A stretch of DNA of 33,755 nt from NCBI GenBank assembly GCA_018897555.1, contig JAHIKK010000008.1, positions 1 through 33,755 of the forward strand. The letters run 5' to 3'. Source of the DNA: Candidatus Omnitrophota bacterium (GTDB lineage: Bacteria; Omnitrophota; Gorgyraeia; Gygaellales; Profunditerraquicolaceae). This document shows, one piece after another, positions 1 to 8,651 of the stretch (positions are counted from its first letter, which is position 1; each line of letters opens with the position of its first letter). The notes under the pieces are model-generated. The model saw only the letters and a list, made by a program, of their open reading frames with translations. It had not been told where the DNA came from and ran no database searches. The position numbers and the translations under genes are program-made.

Positions 1-522
1 ACGCACAATCTTGGTATCTATTTTATGCACACGATGATAGGCCATGGTCATCGCTTCAGCAAACCGTTTAGATTCATCATAGCAGCCGCGCACACCAATA
101 GAATTAACATGCCCCCAGTAGCTTTCTTTTTGCGGATGCTCCAGGGGATCACCATAGACTTCCGATGTAGAAAAAAGCACAAAAACAGCTTTCTTCTTTT
201 TAGCTAAGCCTAAAGCATTGTGTGTGCCTAAAGAACCCACCTTTAAAGTCTGAATAGGAAAATCCAAATAATCCTTCGGGGAAGCCAATGAAGCACAGTG
301 TAAGACGTAATCTATTTTACCGGGAATGTTAATATAATTTGAAACGTCACAGTCCTCTAAGCTAAAATTATTATCTTTGGAAAAAGTGCCAAGGTTATTC
401 CGGCTGCCGGTAATAAAATTATCCAGGCAAATTACCTTGTAATTGCTCGCCAGCAGCTTAAGGCATAAATGCGAGCCGATAAAACCTGCGCCTCCGGTAA
501 TCAAAACGGCCTGCTTAGGCAT
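1..522 (-). CDS. UDP-glucuronate decarboxylase-like SDR protein (C-terminus outside window)
   Basis: This is the N-terminal 174 residues of an extended SDR enzyme; the rest lies beyond base 1. The Rossmann motif TGGAGFIGS is at residues 9-17 and the catalytic YDESK pair is Tyr148/Lys152. The stretch around [11 protein letters not shown] followed by CYDESKR matches the UDP-xylose synthase (UXS) branch, which oxidises and decarboxylates UDP-glucuronate to UDP-xylose using bound NAD. The ATG at 520-522 overlaps the stop of the upstream gene by 8 bp, so translation is probably coupled. The next two upstream dehydrogenases could supply UDP-glucuronate, which fits. A related dTDP-glucose dehydratase is the main alternative, but the YWG...IG...CYDESKR pattern favours UXS. 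Confidence 0.82.
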   Translation of the reverse strand, partial: MPKQAVLITGGAGFIGSHLCLKLLASNYKVICLDNFITGSRNNLGTFSKDNNFSLEDCDVSNYINIPGKIDYVLHCASLASPKDYLDFPIQTLKVGSLGTHNALGLAKKKKAVFVLFSTSEVYGDPLEHPQKESYWGHVNSIGVRGCYDESKRFAEAMTMAYHRVHKIDTKIVR

Positions 523-1450
523 TTTCTTTCCAAAAATCAACAGTAATTTTTAATCCATCAATAAAACTGACTTGGGGTTTAAAATTCAATAACTTCGCGG
601 CTTTTCCAATATCCGCTAGGGTCCTAAATACATCCCCTTTCCGGATCGGGAGTAATCTGGGGCGAATATCTTTACCCAGAATTTTATTTAGAATTTTGAC
701 TAAATCCAAAATCGAGGTATCTTTACCGCCGGCAATATTAAAAACACCGGATTTAACTTTTCCGGCTCCGGCGGCAAGTAAATTGGCTGCCACCACATTC
801 TGCACGAATGTAAAATCCCGGGACTGCCGGCCATTACCAAAGATCGGGGGAGGCTGATGCTTAAGTAAACAATGAATAAACTTAGGAATAACCACCGCAT
901 AATCATCATCCAGAGCCTGGCGCGGCCCAAAGACATTAAAATAGCGTAAGGCAACTGTAGGTAAGCCAAAATGCCGGCTGAAGATCTTACAATAATATTC
1001 ACCGGTTAATTTACTTAAAGCATAAGGTGAGATCGGGCCGGGAATAAAACTTTCTTTTTCCGGATAATCTCGCACTTCTCCATAAACGGAACTAGAGGAG
1101 GCGAAAACAAAACGTTTTACCTTATTCTGCAGGGAAGCCTCCAACATATTAAGCGTTCCATCAATATTCACGCGATTATAGGCATGCGGCTCGAGCATGC
1201 TTTTAGGCACGCTTCTTAAGGCAGCCTGATGTAAAACAAAATCAATCTGTCTGGCCGCCTTAATACAAGTTGTTTTGGAACAGATATCCCCCTTAACTAA
1301 GTCGATATTTTTTTCCAGGCCCTTAAGGTTACGCATCTTTCCGCTGGAAAAATTATCCAAGACCCGCACAGATTGGCCTTGCTTAACCAGCTCTTCCACG
1401 ATATGTGAACCAATAAAACCCGCCCCACCGGTTACCAAAAACCTGCTCAT
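515..1450 (-). CDS. NAD-dependent UDP-hexose(HexNAc) 4-epimerase, WbpP/GalE-like
   Basis: A 311-residue extended SDR protein. TGGAGFIG (7-14) binds NAD, SSSSVYG (118-124) holds the catalytic Ser/Thr region, and Tyr143/Lys147 in YALSK are the catalytic pair. The downstream [10 protein letters not shown] is typical of UDP-GlcNAc/UDP-glucose 4-epimerases of the WbpP group. It overlaps the upstream dehydrogenase gene by 4 bp (ATGA) and the downstream UXS-like gene by 8 bp. The likely role is interconverting UDP-Glc(NAc)/Gal(NAc) or the matching uronic acids for surface glycan. Substrate cannot be fixed from sequence; UDP-glucuronate 4-epimerase is an alternative. Confidence 0.8.
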   Translation of the reverse strand: MSRFLVTGGAGFIGSHIVEELVKQGQSVRVLDNFSSGKMRNLKGLEKNIDLVKGDICSKTTCIKAARQIDFVLHQAALRSVPKSMLEPHAYNRVNIDGTLNMLEASLQNKVKRFVFASSSSVYGEVRDYPEKESFIPGPISPYALSKLTGEYYCKIFSRHFGLPTVALRYFNVFGPRQALDDDYAVVIPKFIHCLLKHQPPPIFGNGRQSRDFTFVQNVVAANLLAAGAGKVKSGVFNIAGGKDTSILDLVKILNKILGKDIRPRLLPIRKGDVFRTLADIGKAAKLLNFKPQVSFIDGLKITVDFWKENA

Positions 1451-2757
1451 AACCTCTCCACCTTTGGCGTATGTTTTCCTTTAAAGACGTTTCTGGAGTC
1501 AAAAATAAATTTCGCATTCTTTAACAAAGCAGTATAATTAACTTTCGCGTGATCCGTAGCAATAATACAAGCGTCAAATTCTTTAATTTTTTTAGCCGTT
1601 AAGGCTACGGATTCTAAATCCAGCCCCTCAAGCTTCAAAAATGGTATCAGCGGATCCGCATAGGAAATTTTAGCGCCTTGTCTTTTTAAACTTTTGATTA
1701 CATCGATACTCGGTGACTTACGCAAATCTTTAATATTCTTTTTATAAGTAACTCCCAGCACTAATATTTTCGCGCCTTCAAGCTTGCTTCCCCTGCGCAG
1801 CAAAGCCTCCCTAATTCTTTTGACGATATATTCAGGCATATAATTTATTACCTGGGAAGCCAGTTTAATAAAACGCGAATGAAAACCAAAACTTTTAGCC
1901 TTCCAATGCAGGTACAAAGGGTCTTTAGGAATACAGTGGCCTCCCACTCCCGGGCCGGGATAAAAAGGCATAAAACCAAACGGTTTAGTACTGGCGGCGC
2001 CAATAACCTCCCAGATATCAATTTTCATCTGATGCGCCATCATCGATAGCTCGTCGATCAATCCGATATTGATTAAACGGAAGGTATTCTCCAGGAGCTT
2101 CACGGTCTCCGCGGCCCGGCAGCTGCTTACCGGAACAACCTGCTTAATAATGATCCGATAAACTGCCATCGCCAATTGCGTGGCCTTAGGGCTAAGCCCG
2201 CCAATAACTTTAGGGATCTTATGCACGGGAAATTTCTTATTACCCGGATCAATCCTTTCGGGTGAGAAACAAAGAAAGAAATCCTCACCATGCCGGAAAC
2301 CGCGTTTTTGGAAAATCGGCAAGATCTCCTCTTCAGTTGTCCCGGGGTAAGTAGTACTCTCTAAAATTACCAGCGCCCCGTTTTTTAAATGCAGGGCAAT
2401 CTGGCTTACTGCCTTTCTGATAAAAGAAATATCCGGAAGATATTTTCCTTTCAAAGGGGTAGGAACACAGATTAAGACCGCATCCGCTTGGGCAATATCC
2501 GCAAAACTGCTGCTCGCCTTAAAATATCCGCTGGCCATTACCGCGGTTAACTCCTGGCTGCTGATATCACTGATATAAGATTTCCGTCCAGCGATAGATT
2601 TCAAGCGGTCAGCATCGATTTCAATTCCCGTTACCTTAACCTTTTTTTTGGCAAATTCTAAAGCCAGAGGAAATCCGACATAACCCAAACCGACTACCGC
2701 AATTCCTAACTGCTTATTTTTTATTTTTTTATTTAAATCCGATAAAATTTTATCCAT
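1447..2757 (-). CDS. Nucleotide-sugar 6-dehydrogenase, WbpA/UDP-HexNAc dehydrogenase type
   Basis: A 436-residue UDP-glucose/GDP-mannose dehydrogenase superfamily member. The NAD-binding GLGYVG is at 23-28, the conserved ESTTYPGTTEE at 131-141, FSPERIDPGN at 162-171, and the catalytic Cys273 lies in GPGVGGHCIPKDP. The FSPER and GGHCIPKDP forms are those of the WbpA/WecC group that oxidises UDP-GlcNAc or UDP-ManNAc, in contrast to the neighbouring Ugd-type enzyme. The gene overlaps the upstream ugd-like gene by 8 bp and the downstream epimerase by 4 bp. Together they form a tight operon for uronic or hexosaminuronic acid precursors. Confidence 0.86.
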   Translation of the reverse strand: MDKILSDLNKKIKNKQLGIAVVGLGYVGFPLALEFAKKKVKVTGIEIDADRLKSIAGRKSYISDISSQELTAVMASGYFKASSSFADIAQADAVLICVPTPLKGKYLPDISFIRKAVSQIALHLKNGALVILESTTYPGTTEEEILPIFQKRGFRHGEDFFLCFSPERIDPGNKKFPVHKIPKVIGGLSPKATQLAMAVYRIIIKQVVPVSSCRAAETVKLLENTFRLINIGLIDELSMMAHQMKIDIWEVIGAASTKPFGFMPFYPGPGVGGHCIPKDPLYLHWKAKSFGFHSRFIKLASQVINYMPEYIVKRIREALLRRGSKLEGAKILVLGVTYKKNIKDLRKSPSIDVIKSLKRQGAKISYADPLIPFLKLEGLDLESVALTAKKIKEFDACIIATDHAKVNYTALLKNAKFIFDSRNVFKGKHTPKVERL

Positions 2758-4048
2758 TTCCCCTGCCTACTCCGATATAGGTAAAGCCCAGGTCCACAAG
2801 CAGCTTAGGATCATAAATATTCCTGCCATCAACAATCAGCGCGCGTTTTAACTTTTTTTTCATCTTTTTTAAATCCAACTCCTTAAATTCATTCCATTCC
2901 GTGGCAATAATCAGGCAATCGGCGCCTTCGGCAGCAAGATACGCATCTTTACAAAAAACAACATGTTTTAGGATTTTGGCGGCCTTCTCCATGGCCTTGG
3001 GGTCATAAACCTTAATTTTTGCGCCTTCCTGGATTAAAGCATTAATCAAATCAATACTGGGAGAATTTCTTAAATCGTCGGTGTCCGGCTTAAAAGCCAG
3101 GCCTAAAACAGCAATGGTTTTACCCCGGATAATCCACAAGGCATCTTTAATTTTTTGTAAAACAAAAATCTTCTGTTCCTGGTTGGTATTTCTTACTGCT
3201 TTAAGGATTCCAAAATCATAACCTAATTTTTCGGCGATGGTGATAAAGGCCTCCAGATCTTTGGGAAAACAAGAGCCGCCATAGCCTATTCCGGCCTGTA
3301 AGAAATGCCGGCCGATACGGTTATCTAAGCCCATGCCCTGGGCCACCTCTTTTACATCCGCGCCCACCTTATCGCAAATGCGGGCAATAGCATTAATAAA
3401 TGAGATCTTAGTCGCCAAAAAGGCATTGGAAGCATGTTTAATCAGCTCCGCGGATTTTATGTTGGTAACCAAAATCGGGGCGTTCAACGGCTGATACAAA
3501 TTAGTCATTATTTGCTTGGCCTTGAGCGTCTCTAAGCCCAGGACAATCCGGTCAGGATGATTAAAATCATTTATTGCCGAACCCTCCCGCAAAAACTCCG
3601 GATTAGAAACTACATCAAATTTATGCCTCTTTTTAATGTAGATAGCCACTGTTTTCTTGATCCAGGCGCAGGTCTCAACCGGCACAGTAGATTTCTCCAC
3701 AATCAGCCGATAACCATCCATATTCTGGGCAATACTCCGGGCAACATTCTCGATACCGGTTAAATCCGCTTCACCATTTTCCAGCGCCGGAGTACCGACA
3801 GCAATAAAGATCACTTCACTGGCCCTGACCGCCTCCTTAATGCTGGAAGTAAATTTAAGCCGCTTATTCTTAAGATTATCAACAATCAGTTCCTCCAGCC
3901 CCGGTTCATAAATCGGAACTATTCCCCGCTTAAGATCGCTGATTTTTTTTGTATCATTGTCCGCGCAGATAACCTGATTGCCCAACTCGGCAAAACAAGC
4001 GCCGCTGACTAACCCGACATAACCTGAACCGATAATGGAAATATTCAT
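2750..4048 (-). CDS. ugd: UDP-glucose 6-dehydrogenase
   Basis: A 432-residue enzyme that oxidises UDP-glucose to UDP-glucuronate in two NAD-dependent steps. It begins with MNISIIGSGYVGLVSGACFAE, where GSGYVG (7-12) is the NAD site. SNPEFLREGSAINDF (about 148-162) and GIGYGGSCFPKD with catalytic Cys260 are diagnostic of the Ugd/TuaD branch. It is the first gene of the four-gene nucleotide-sugar cluster, and its product is the direct substrate of the UXS-like decarboxylase at the end of the cluster. The usual family length is met. A double-hairpin repeat separates it from lptD. Confidence 0.9.
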   Translation of the reverse strand: MNISIIGSGYVGLVSGACFAELGNQVICADNDTKKISDLKRGIVPIYEPGLEELIVDNLKNKRLKFTSSIKEAVRASEVIFIAVGTPALENGEADLTGIENVARSIAQNMDGYRLIVEKSTVPVETCAWIKKTVAIYIKKRHKFDVVSNPEFLREGSAINDFNHPDRIVLGLETLKAKQIMTNLYQPLNAPILVTNIKSAELIKHASNAFLATKISFINAIARICDKVGADVKEVAQGMGLDNRIGRHFLQAGIGYGGSCFPKDLEAFITIAEKLGYDFGILKAVRNTNQEQKIFVLQKIKDALWIIRGKTIAVLGLAFKPDTDDLRNSPSIDLINALIQEGAKIKVYDPKAMEKAAKILKHVVFCKDAYLAAEGADCLIIATEWNEFKELDLKKMKKKLKRALIVDGRNIYDPKLLVDLGFTYIGVGRGNG

Positions 4049-4060
4049 TTATTCCTCTTT

Positions 4061-4117
4061 GTCATCCCCGCGCAAGCGGGGATCTATTTTTTAGATTCCC
4101 ACTTTCGTGGGAATGAC
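4061..4117. repeat. Double-hairpin repeat with GTCAT/ATGAC ends (REP/MITE-like)
   Basis: A 57-bp palindromic unit lies between ugd and lptD. It begins GTCATCCCCGC and ends GTGGGAATGAC. Two internal hairpins are visible: CCCCGC-GCAA-GCGGGG and CCCAC-TTTC-GTGGG. Units with GTCAT...ATGAC ends and two hairpins recur in many bacterial genomes as REP- or MITE-like elements. Here it could also act as a terminator or mRNA stabiliser after lptD. Confidence 0.75.
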
Positions 4118-4155
4118 GCTAAAAATCAATAGAATTTATTGTAATATCGATTTTA

Positions 4156-6387
4156 CTACGCGCCGGATTTCTTTTTAGTCATCGACTGATCAAATCCGAA
4201 TTCATTTTCAGGAAAAGCCTTGAGCCTAAAGGTAAAGAATATGGTGGTGCCGGAAACTTCTTTTTTATTCAGAGTAATGTCCAGATCCCAACAGTGCAAA
4301 TCGCGGGTTAAGGTATATTCCTGTTCCTGTGAACCTCTTTCCAAAGAATCCGTCTTTTTAAAGTTATAGCGCTGGTAAATACCGAACTTCCATTTAGGGC
4401 TTAGGCGGCAAGTAAAACTGGCAGTAACTTCGTTTTTACCTTTTCTTTCATAGCGCTGGCCAATAGAAAATGAACGCTCTTTACCTAAATCAAAGTTAAA
4501 ATCATAGCTGGCTAAAGAAAAACGATTGTAGTTTCTAAATAAATTCCCGTTATTATTTATATCATCATGATTCGAATGTTCATATGTGGCATCGCCTTCA
4601 AAACGCATCCAGGAATAAGGAAGTATTTTTAATTTAAAAAGAACATCTGAAAGCTGGCTTTCCAACTTGTTACCGGTATTAGTAAGAATGCTATTCTGAT
4701 TCGCCCCGCTTTTGGGGTCAAGCACATATTCGGTAGTGATTAAAAAATCTACAAAATCCACGCTTTGCCCATTACGTTTGGTTTGCAGTTTATTTGACAA
4801 ACTTAAAGCAGCGGTATTGCCGCGGGTAATGGCGTCTACTGAATCAATTTGCCTTAAATTGCTCACAGGAATAGTAGGCACATGCGTATATAAATAACCG
4901 ATACTGGGAGTAATTATATGCCGCAACCCGTCAAGATTTAAACCTAATAAATTAGTTTTAGCATTATAAATACGATAAAATTTAGTACTTAGATCCGCGC
5001 CGCTGTAAAAAATAGTGCGCACAATCCCGGTTTGATCATTCGCGCCTTGATCATAAAAAGTCTGACGGCTGGAAACAAAAGGCTTAAATTGAATAAAAGC
5101 AATCTTGGTGGGTAGAGAAATTGTATTTTTCGTATCCAACCTGGTAACCGTAACATTATCCCTATCCTGACTATAAGTTGCTGATAATAATGGATCTGGC
5201 TCCGCAACAACCTTCTTTTTATTGTAATTCCCCAACTGGCTTATATTTTCAAAATAAAACGGGCTCTCACCTAACTGCAAGCTTGGCAGATTGTAGTTTA
5301 TCTCCGGTTTTTTCTCTATCTGATCAAACCAGCGATTGGTACGCATTTGCAAAAGCACGTCCAGGCTGGAGTAATTAAAAGCGTGATGAAATAACGCGTA
5401 GCTCAATGGCTGAGCGTCTCTTTCGTATTCGCGAAAGAAATATTCTTGCAGAAAACTACGTGCAATTGTATCCTTTTTTCTTCTTTGATCGGTAATTTTG
5501 AAGAACTCCGCAGTGAGGTTAGTGCGCGGATCAATATTCCACTTATGGCGCCAACGCATAAAATAACGCTGGAACCCCGTCGGTGCCCCTGTTGGCTGAC
5601 CCGCGGGTTTTTCATTCGTATAATAAAATTTAAACTCACCTTTTCCGGCTCCCGGAGTCCGATAGTTGGAATAGAAACCTTCTGCCCATCCTAATTTATT
5701 GCGGTAATCCAGCAACAATCTGCCGTCTATATTTTCAGTAAGATTATAACGCCAGGCACTCAATAAATACGGGCCCCAATCCTTACGCGTTCCCGGCTCA
5801 ACCTGTGCATGCATAATCGGATCTTTCATCGAATAGTTAAACTGCGGAAGATAGAGCAGGGGAACCGCTCCGAGATAAAGCGTAGCCTGCTTGGCTTGCG
5901 TTTTGTCGCCAGGGAACATATTCAATTTCTTTACCGCAAAACGATAATGCGCCTGATCCAGGCTGCAGGTAGTAAAATATCCTCTCTTGGCGATAAATTC
6001 GCTGTCGCTCACCTTTTCCACAATCTTGGCTTTCCCAAAATAAGGATTAGCGCGAAAATCAGCATCATAGATAATTCCGGTTTTATTCGCAAAATCATAA
6101 ATAATCTTTTCTCCGGTAACTACTCCCTTGGCGTCCTGGATTCTGGCATTCCCCTCAGCCAGGCCTTCTTTTGTCTGCATATTAACCTTTAATCTGTTAC
6201 AGGTTAGCTTGGTGCCCTTATAGGTAACTTCAATATTACCGGTAGCCACGACTTCTTTGCTATCGGCAGAATACTCCACGTTATCACCGTTAATAATCAT
6301 CGGTGACTCTTTATTGCTTTCCGCAAAAACCAGGCTCACCCCAAAAACAAAACCCAGTATTATACTTAAGACTACCTTTTTATCCAC
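4156..6387 (-). CDS. lptD: LPS-assembly outer-membrane protein LptD
   Basis: A 743-residue outer-membrane protein. Residues 1-22 form a signal peptide ending LVFA. Residues of about 30-110 are an OstA/LptA-like beta-jellyroll (NGDNVEYSADSKEVVATGN, then KLTCNRLKVN and GEKIIYDFANKTG). The C-terminal 550 residues are rich in alternating aromatic strands, as in the LptD beta-barrel, with paired FRLKAFPENEFG near the end. It would insert lipopolysaccharide into the outer leaflet together with LptE, which is not in the window. The start overlaps the end of the upstream ROK kinase by 8 bp. This gene is strong evidence for a diderm cell with LPS. Confidence 0.88.
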   Translation of the reverse strand: MDKKVVLSIILGFVFGVSLVFAESNKESPMIINGDNVEYSADSKEVVATGNIEVTYKGTKLTCNRLKVNMQTKEGLAEGNARIQDAKGVVTGEKIIYDFANKTGIIYDADFRANPYFGKAKIVEKVSDSEFIAKRGYFTTCSLDQAHYRFAVKKLNMFPGDKTQAKQATLYLGAVPLLYLPQFNYSMKDPIMHAQVEPGTRKDWGPYLLSAWRYNLTENIDGRLLLDYRNKLGWAEGFYSNYRTPGAGKGEFKFYYTNEKPAGQPTGAPTGFQRYFMRWRHKWNIDPRTNLTAEFFKITDQRRKKDTIARSFLQEYFFREYERDAQPLSYALFHHAFNYSSLDVLLQMRTNRWFDQIEKKPEINYNLPSLQLGESPFYFENISQLGNYNKKKVVAEPDPLLSATYSQDRDNVTVTRLDTKNTISLPTKIAFIQFKPFVSSRQTFYDQGANDQTGIVRTIFYSGADLSTKFYRIYNAKTNLLGLNLDGLRHIITPSIGYLYTHVPTIPVSNLRQIDSVDAITRGNTAALSLSNKLQTKRNGQSVDFVDFLITTEYVLDPKSGANQNSILTNTGNKLESQLSDVLFKLKILPYSWMRFEGDATYEHSNHDDINNNGNLFRNYNRFSLASYDFNFDLGKERSFSIGQRYERKGKNEVTASFTCRLSPKWKFGIYQRYNFKKTDSLERGSQEQEYTLTRDLHCWDLDITLNKKEVSGTTIFFTFRLKAFPENEFGFDQSMTKKKSGA

Positions 6388-7306
6388 TTAACCTTTCCCT
6401 AACCAAATATCCTGCCCCAACAATCCCGGCATCAATTCCTAATTTAGCTTTAACTACTCTTACTCTTTTTGCCTGCACCCGCATTGCGCGCAGTAGAATT
6501 GTTCGCCGGATATTCTCAAACAACACTCCACCGGCAGAAGATACCCCTCCGCCAATTACAATCAGGTCCAGATTAAGTAAATTCACCATCCCGCTTAAAG
6601 CCAAACCCAGCTTTTTAGCCACCTGGACCCAAAAACCTACTGCCTTGGGATTATGCCGGCGGGCTAATGCGCTTACTCTTTCTAAGGTAATCTCTGGGCC
6701 AAATAATTTACGCGCATCCTTAATAATTTTATGATTACCAATGTATGCCTCCAGGCAGCCTCTAGCGCCACAGCCGCAGAGAGGGCCTTTTTCATTAAGC
6801 GGAAAATGTCCGGCTTCCCCGGCGGCGTTATCCGGCCCCCGGTAGAGTAAATCATTAATAATTAAACCTCCGCCTACTCCCGTGCCCAAGGTCAAACAGA
6901 GTACATTTTTATATTTTTTTGCCGCACCAGCCTCATGCTCTGCCAGAGTCATCAGCTTGGCATCATTATCAATAAAAACCGGCAGTTTAGTTTTCTGCTC
7001 CAGAATTTTTTTCAGTTTAACTTCTTTCCATCCCGGAATATTCGGCAAGAAATGTACGATTCCCCTTAGCGTGTCTACCGGTCCGGGCACACCGATACCC
7101 ACTCCCAGAATAGCGGAACGCTTTAACTTTTGGTTTAAGATAAAACTATCTACCGAATCAATAATCCCCTGAATAAGCTTATGCTTATTATCAAAACTCT
7201 TTGTGCTAAAAGAGCTTCTGGCTTTAATCTTTAAACTTTCATCAAGCAGGGCGCATTTTAAATTAGTCCCGCCTAAATCTATCGCAATGATAAACCTTTT
7301 AACCAT
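6380..7306 (-). CDS. ROK-family sugar kinase (glucokinase-like)
   Basis: A 308-residue ROK protein that should phosphorylate a hexose or N-acetylhexosamine with ATP. DLGGTN (10-15) is the phosphate-1 motif and Asp115 in FIDNDA is the catalytic base. GTGVGGG (141-147) is the second phosphate motif, EAGH (164-167) is the sugar/zinc motif, and CGCGARGC (177-184) is the ROK zinc-binding cysteine cluster. There is no N-terminal helix-turn-helix, so this is a kinase and not a NagC-type repressor. The ATG begins 6 nt after a TAAAAT -10 box, so the transcript is probably leaderless. The 3' end overlaps lptD by 8 bp. Exact sugar is not determinable. Confidence 0.87.
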   Translation of the reverse strand: MVKRFIIAIDLGGTNLKCALLDESLKIKARSSFSTKSFDNKHKLIQGIIDSVDSFILNQKLKRSAILGVGIGVPGPVDTLRGIVHFLPNIPGWKEVKLKKILEQKTKLPVFIDNDAKLMTLAEHEAGAAKKYKNVLCLTLGTGVGGGLIINDLLYRGPDNAAGEAGHFPLNEKGPLCGCGARGCLEAYIGNHKIIKDARKLFGPEITLERVSALARRHNPKAVGFWVQVAKKLGLALSGMVNLLNLDLIVIGGGVSSAGGVLFENIRRTILLRAMRVQAKRVRVVKAKLGIDAGIVGAGYLVRERLSG

Positions 7307-7307
7307 T

Positions 7308-7341
7308 GTGGTATTTTATATTAAAACACCACAGTTTTCAA
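7308..7341 (-). promoter_or_regulatory. Promoter with palindromic operator for the ROK kinase, leaderless start
   Basis: Read on the minus strand: -35 TTGAAA (7336-7341), 17-bp spacer, -10 TAAAAT (7313-7318), then six bases and the ATG (7306). A 25-bp inverted repeat at 7308-7332 (GTGGT and 6 more bases, TAT centre, matching arm) covers the -10 and half the spacer. A repressor binding there would block the promoter. In RNA the arms would pair with one G-U wobble. No Shine-Dalgarno is present. Confidence 0.6.
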
Positions 7342-7386
7342 GGAATAAAAAATATTCTACGAGAGTCCCCCCGCTATATAACTTAC

Positions 7387-7448
7387 GCGGGTCCTGTCTT
7401 GGGTATTTTCTAGCGCTGACGCGCTTCGAAAACACCCAAGCCACCCGC
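7387..7448. other. 62-bp near-perfect hairpin, intergenic
   Basis: Arms GCGGGT/ACCCGC enclose CTTGGGTATTTTC/GAAAACACCCAAG and AGCGC/GCGCT around a TGAC loop. The 5' GCGGG (7387-7391) can instead pair with CCCGC at 7370-7374, giving a competing fold. It lies between the GGDEF operon end and the ROK kinase promoter. It could be a terminator-like, transposon-derived or structured-RNA element; no coding frame was seen. Confidence 0.6.
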
Positions 7449-7470
7449 TAATCATATTATTGATTCAGAA

Positions 7471-7638
7471 GATTTCCGGCTTTTGCTGGAGGCACAATTA
7501 GAAGATTTTCGCCAGTTGTGTGCAAGGAATTACGTCGAGCGTAGGCTGTGTCCTTTTAGCGTAAGGAACATAGCCGGAGCGAGACGTAAGCCGCAGCACA
7601 CGGCGAAAATCTTCGTGCCGGAAGCAAGAGCCGGAAAT
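7471..7638. repeat. 168-bp long imperfect palindrome (MITE-like or structured RNA)
   Basis: The ends GATTTCCGGC and GCCGGAAATC pair. Further in, GGCAC/GTGCC, GAAGATTTTCGCC/GGCGAAAATCTTC and TTACGTC/GACGTAA pair, and GGCTGTGTCCTT pairs with AAGGAACATAGCC around a TTAGCGT loop. The whole unit could fold into one long interrupted hairpin. It sits directly downstream of the GGDEF genes. With the hairpin at 7387-7448 it accounts for most of the 349-bp gene-free stretch 7307-7655. No protein-coding frame was recognised. Confidence 0.7.
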
Positions 7639-7655
7639 CAAATACTAATAAATGA

Positions 7656-8651
7656 TTAAGCTGGTGAAAAACAAACTTTATTTTTTCCGGTTTCTTTGGC
7701 TGAATATAAAGCCTGATCCGCCATTTCAATTAAGTTCTGCATATTCAGGGTATTATCCGGAAATGTGGAAACACCGATGCTTACTGTAACTTTCAATTCT
7801 TCATCGTAAACCTTTATGGCCTCAAGCATAATTGCCTGACGGATACGTTCCGCGGCAAAATTAGCCTGCTCTTTGTTTGTTTCGGCCAGAACCACAGAGA
7901 ACTCTTCTCCTCCGTAGCGGCCGATAAAATCGATTTGCCTGACCGCCAGCGAAATAGTTTTAGAAACCTGGCGCAATATAGCATCCCCGGTTAAATGCCC
8001 ATAACGGTCATTGAACCGTTTAAAATTATCTATGTCAATCATCAAAAAGGTTAGGCATAATTTATTTTTCCTGGAACGTTTAAGCTCTTCGCTAAAACGC
8101 TCCAGGAAATACCTGCGGCAATAAACGCCGGTAAGCATATCCGTAATCGTTAGCCCCTGGACCTTCTGATAAAGCAGCGCTCTTCTTAACCCAATTAAGA
8201 ATTGTTGAGTAAGAATCCCGAACTTTTCCTTATCCGCTTCTTTAATCCTCTCTACCGCCAGGTAGCCGGCGATTTGATTTCCTTCCAAATGCAAAGGCAG
8301 AATCAGATGATTTTGATATTTAATTAAATCCGCGCTATCCTTGATGTATCGGCAATCATCTATGCCAATGTGTTTCTTTAAATTCTTATTGAAAAACGTA
8401 AATACCTTCTCCTCATCCAGGCTCTTGCAGATATCTTTGGTCAGCTCATAAAGTGCCAGAGTATCATCAAACCTTTTATTCAGCAGGTTATTTTCTAAAT
8501 TTAAACTTTTCTTAAAATCATCCAGGCGGTTAAGCTCATTTAGCAAACAGGCACTCTGTGCTTCCCGGCGCTTAAGCCGGGCAAAGAAAATCTCTCTATA
8601 GGTCAAACCAAAAGCAACAGTAATCAAGAAAAATAATATTAGATTAGACAT
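7656..8651 (-). CDS. Membrane-anchored GGDEF diguanylate cyclase with I-site
   Basis: A 331-residue protein. Residues 1-18 are a single membrane anchor. Residues of about 25-65 are charged and coiled-coil-like, residues of about 70-160 look like a degenerate GAF sensor, and residues of about 168-331 form the GGDEF domain. The active loop is GGEEF (247-251). An intact product-inhibition site RQID (238-241) lies five residues ahead, which is the canonical spacing. It should make cyclic di-GMP from two GTP and be feedback inhibited. It overlaps the upstream GGDEF gene by 13 bp, so the two are co-transcribed. No EAL domain is present. Confidence 0.85.
   Translation of the reverse strand: MSNLILFFLITVAFGLTYREIFFARLKRREAQSACLLNELNRLDDFKKSLNLENNLLNKRFDDTLALYELTKDICKSLDEEKVFTFFNKNLKKHIGIDDCRYIKDSADLIKYQNHLILPLHLEGNQIAGYLAVERIKEADKEKFGILTQQFLIGLRRALLYQKVQGLTITDMLTGVYCRRYFLERFSEELKRSRKNKLCLTFLMIDIDNFKRFNDRYGHLTGDAILRQVSKTISLAVRQIDFIGRYGGEEFSVVLAETNKEQANFAAERIRQAIMLEAIKVYDEELKVTVSIGVSTFPDNTLNMQNLIEMADQALYSAKETGKNKVCFSPA

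Noticed and set aside
4061-4117. CRISPR repeat
   Set aside because: Only one unit is present, with no spacers or further copies. It is a double hairpin.
5809-6192. Plus-strand frame opposite lptD
   Set aside because: Shadow of lptD with no domain, promoter or ribosome-binding site.
6303-6734. Plus-strand frame across the lptD/ROK junction
   Set aside because: Low-complexity Pro/Thr/Leu composition typical of an antisense shadow; both minus-strand genes are well supported.
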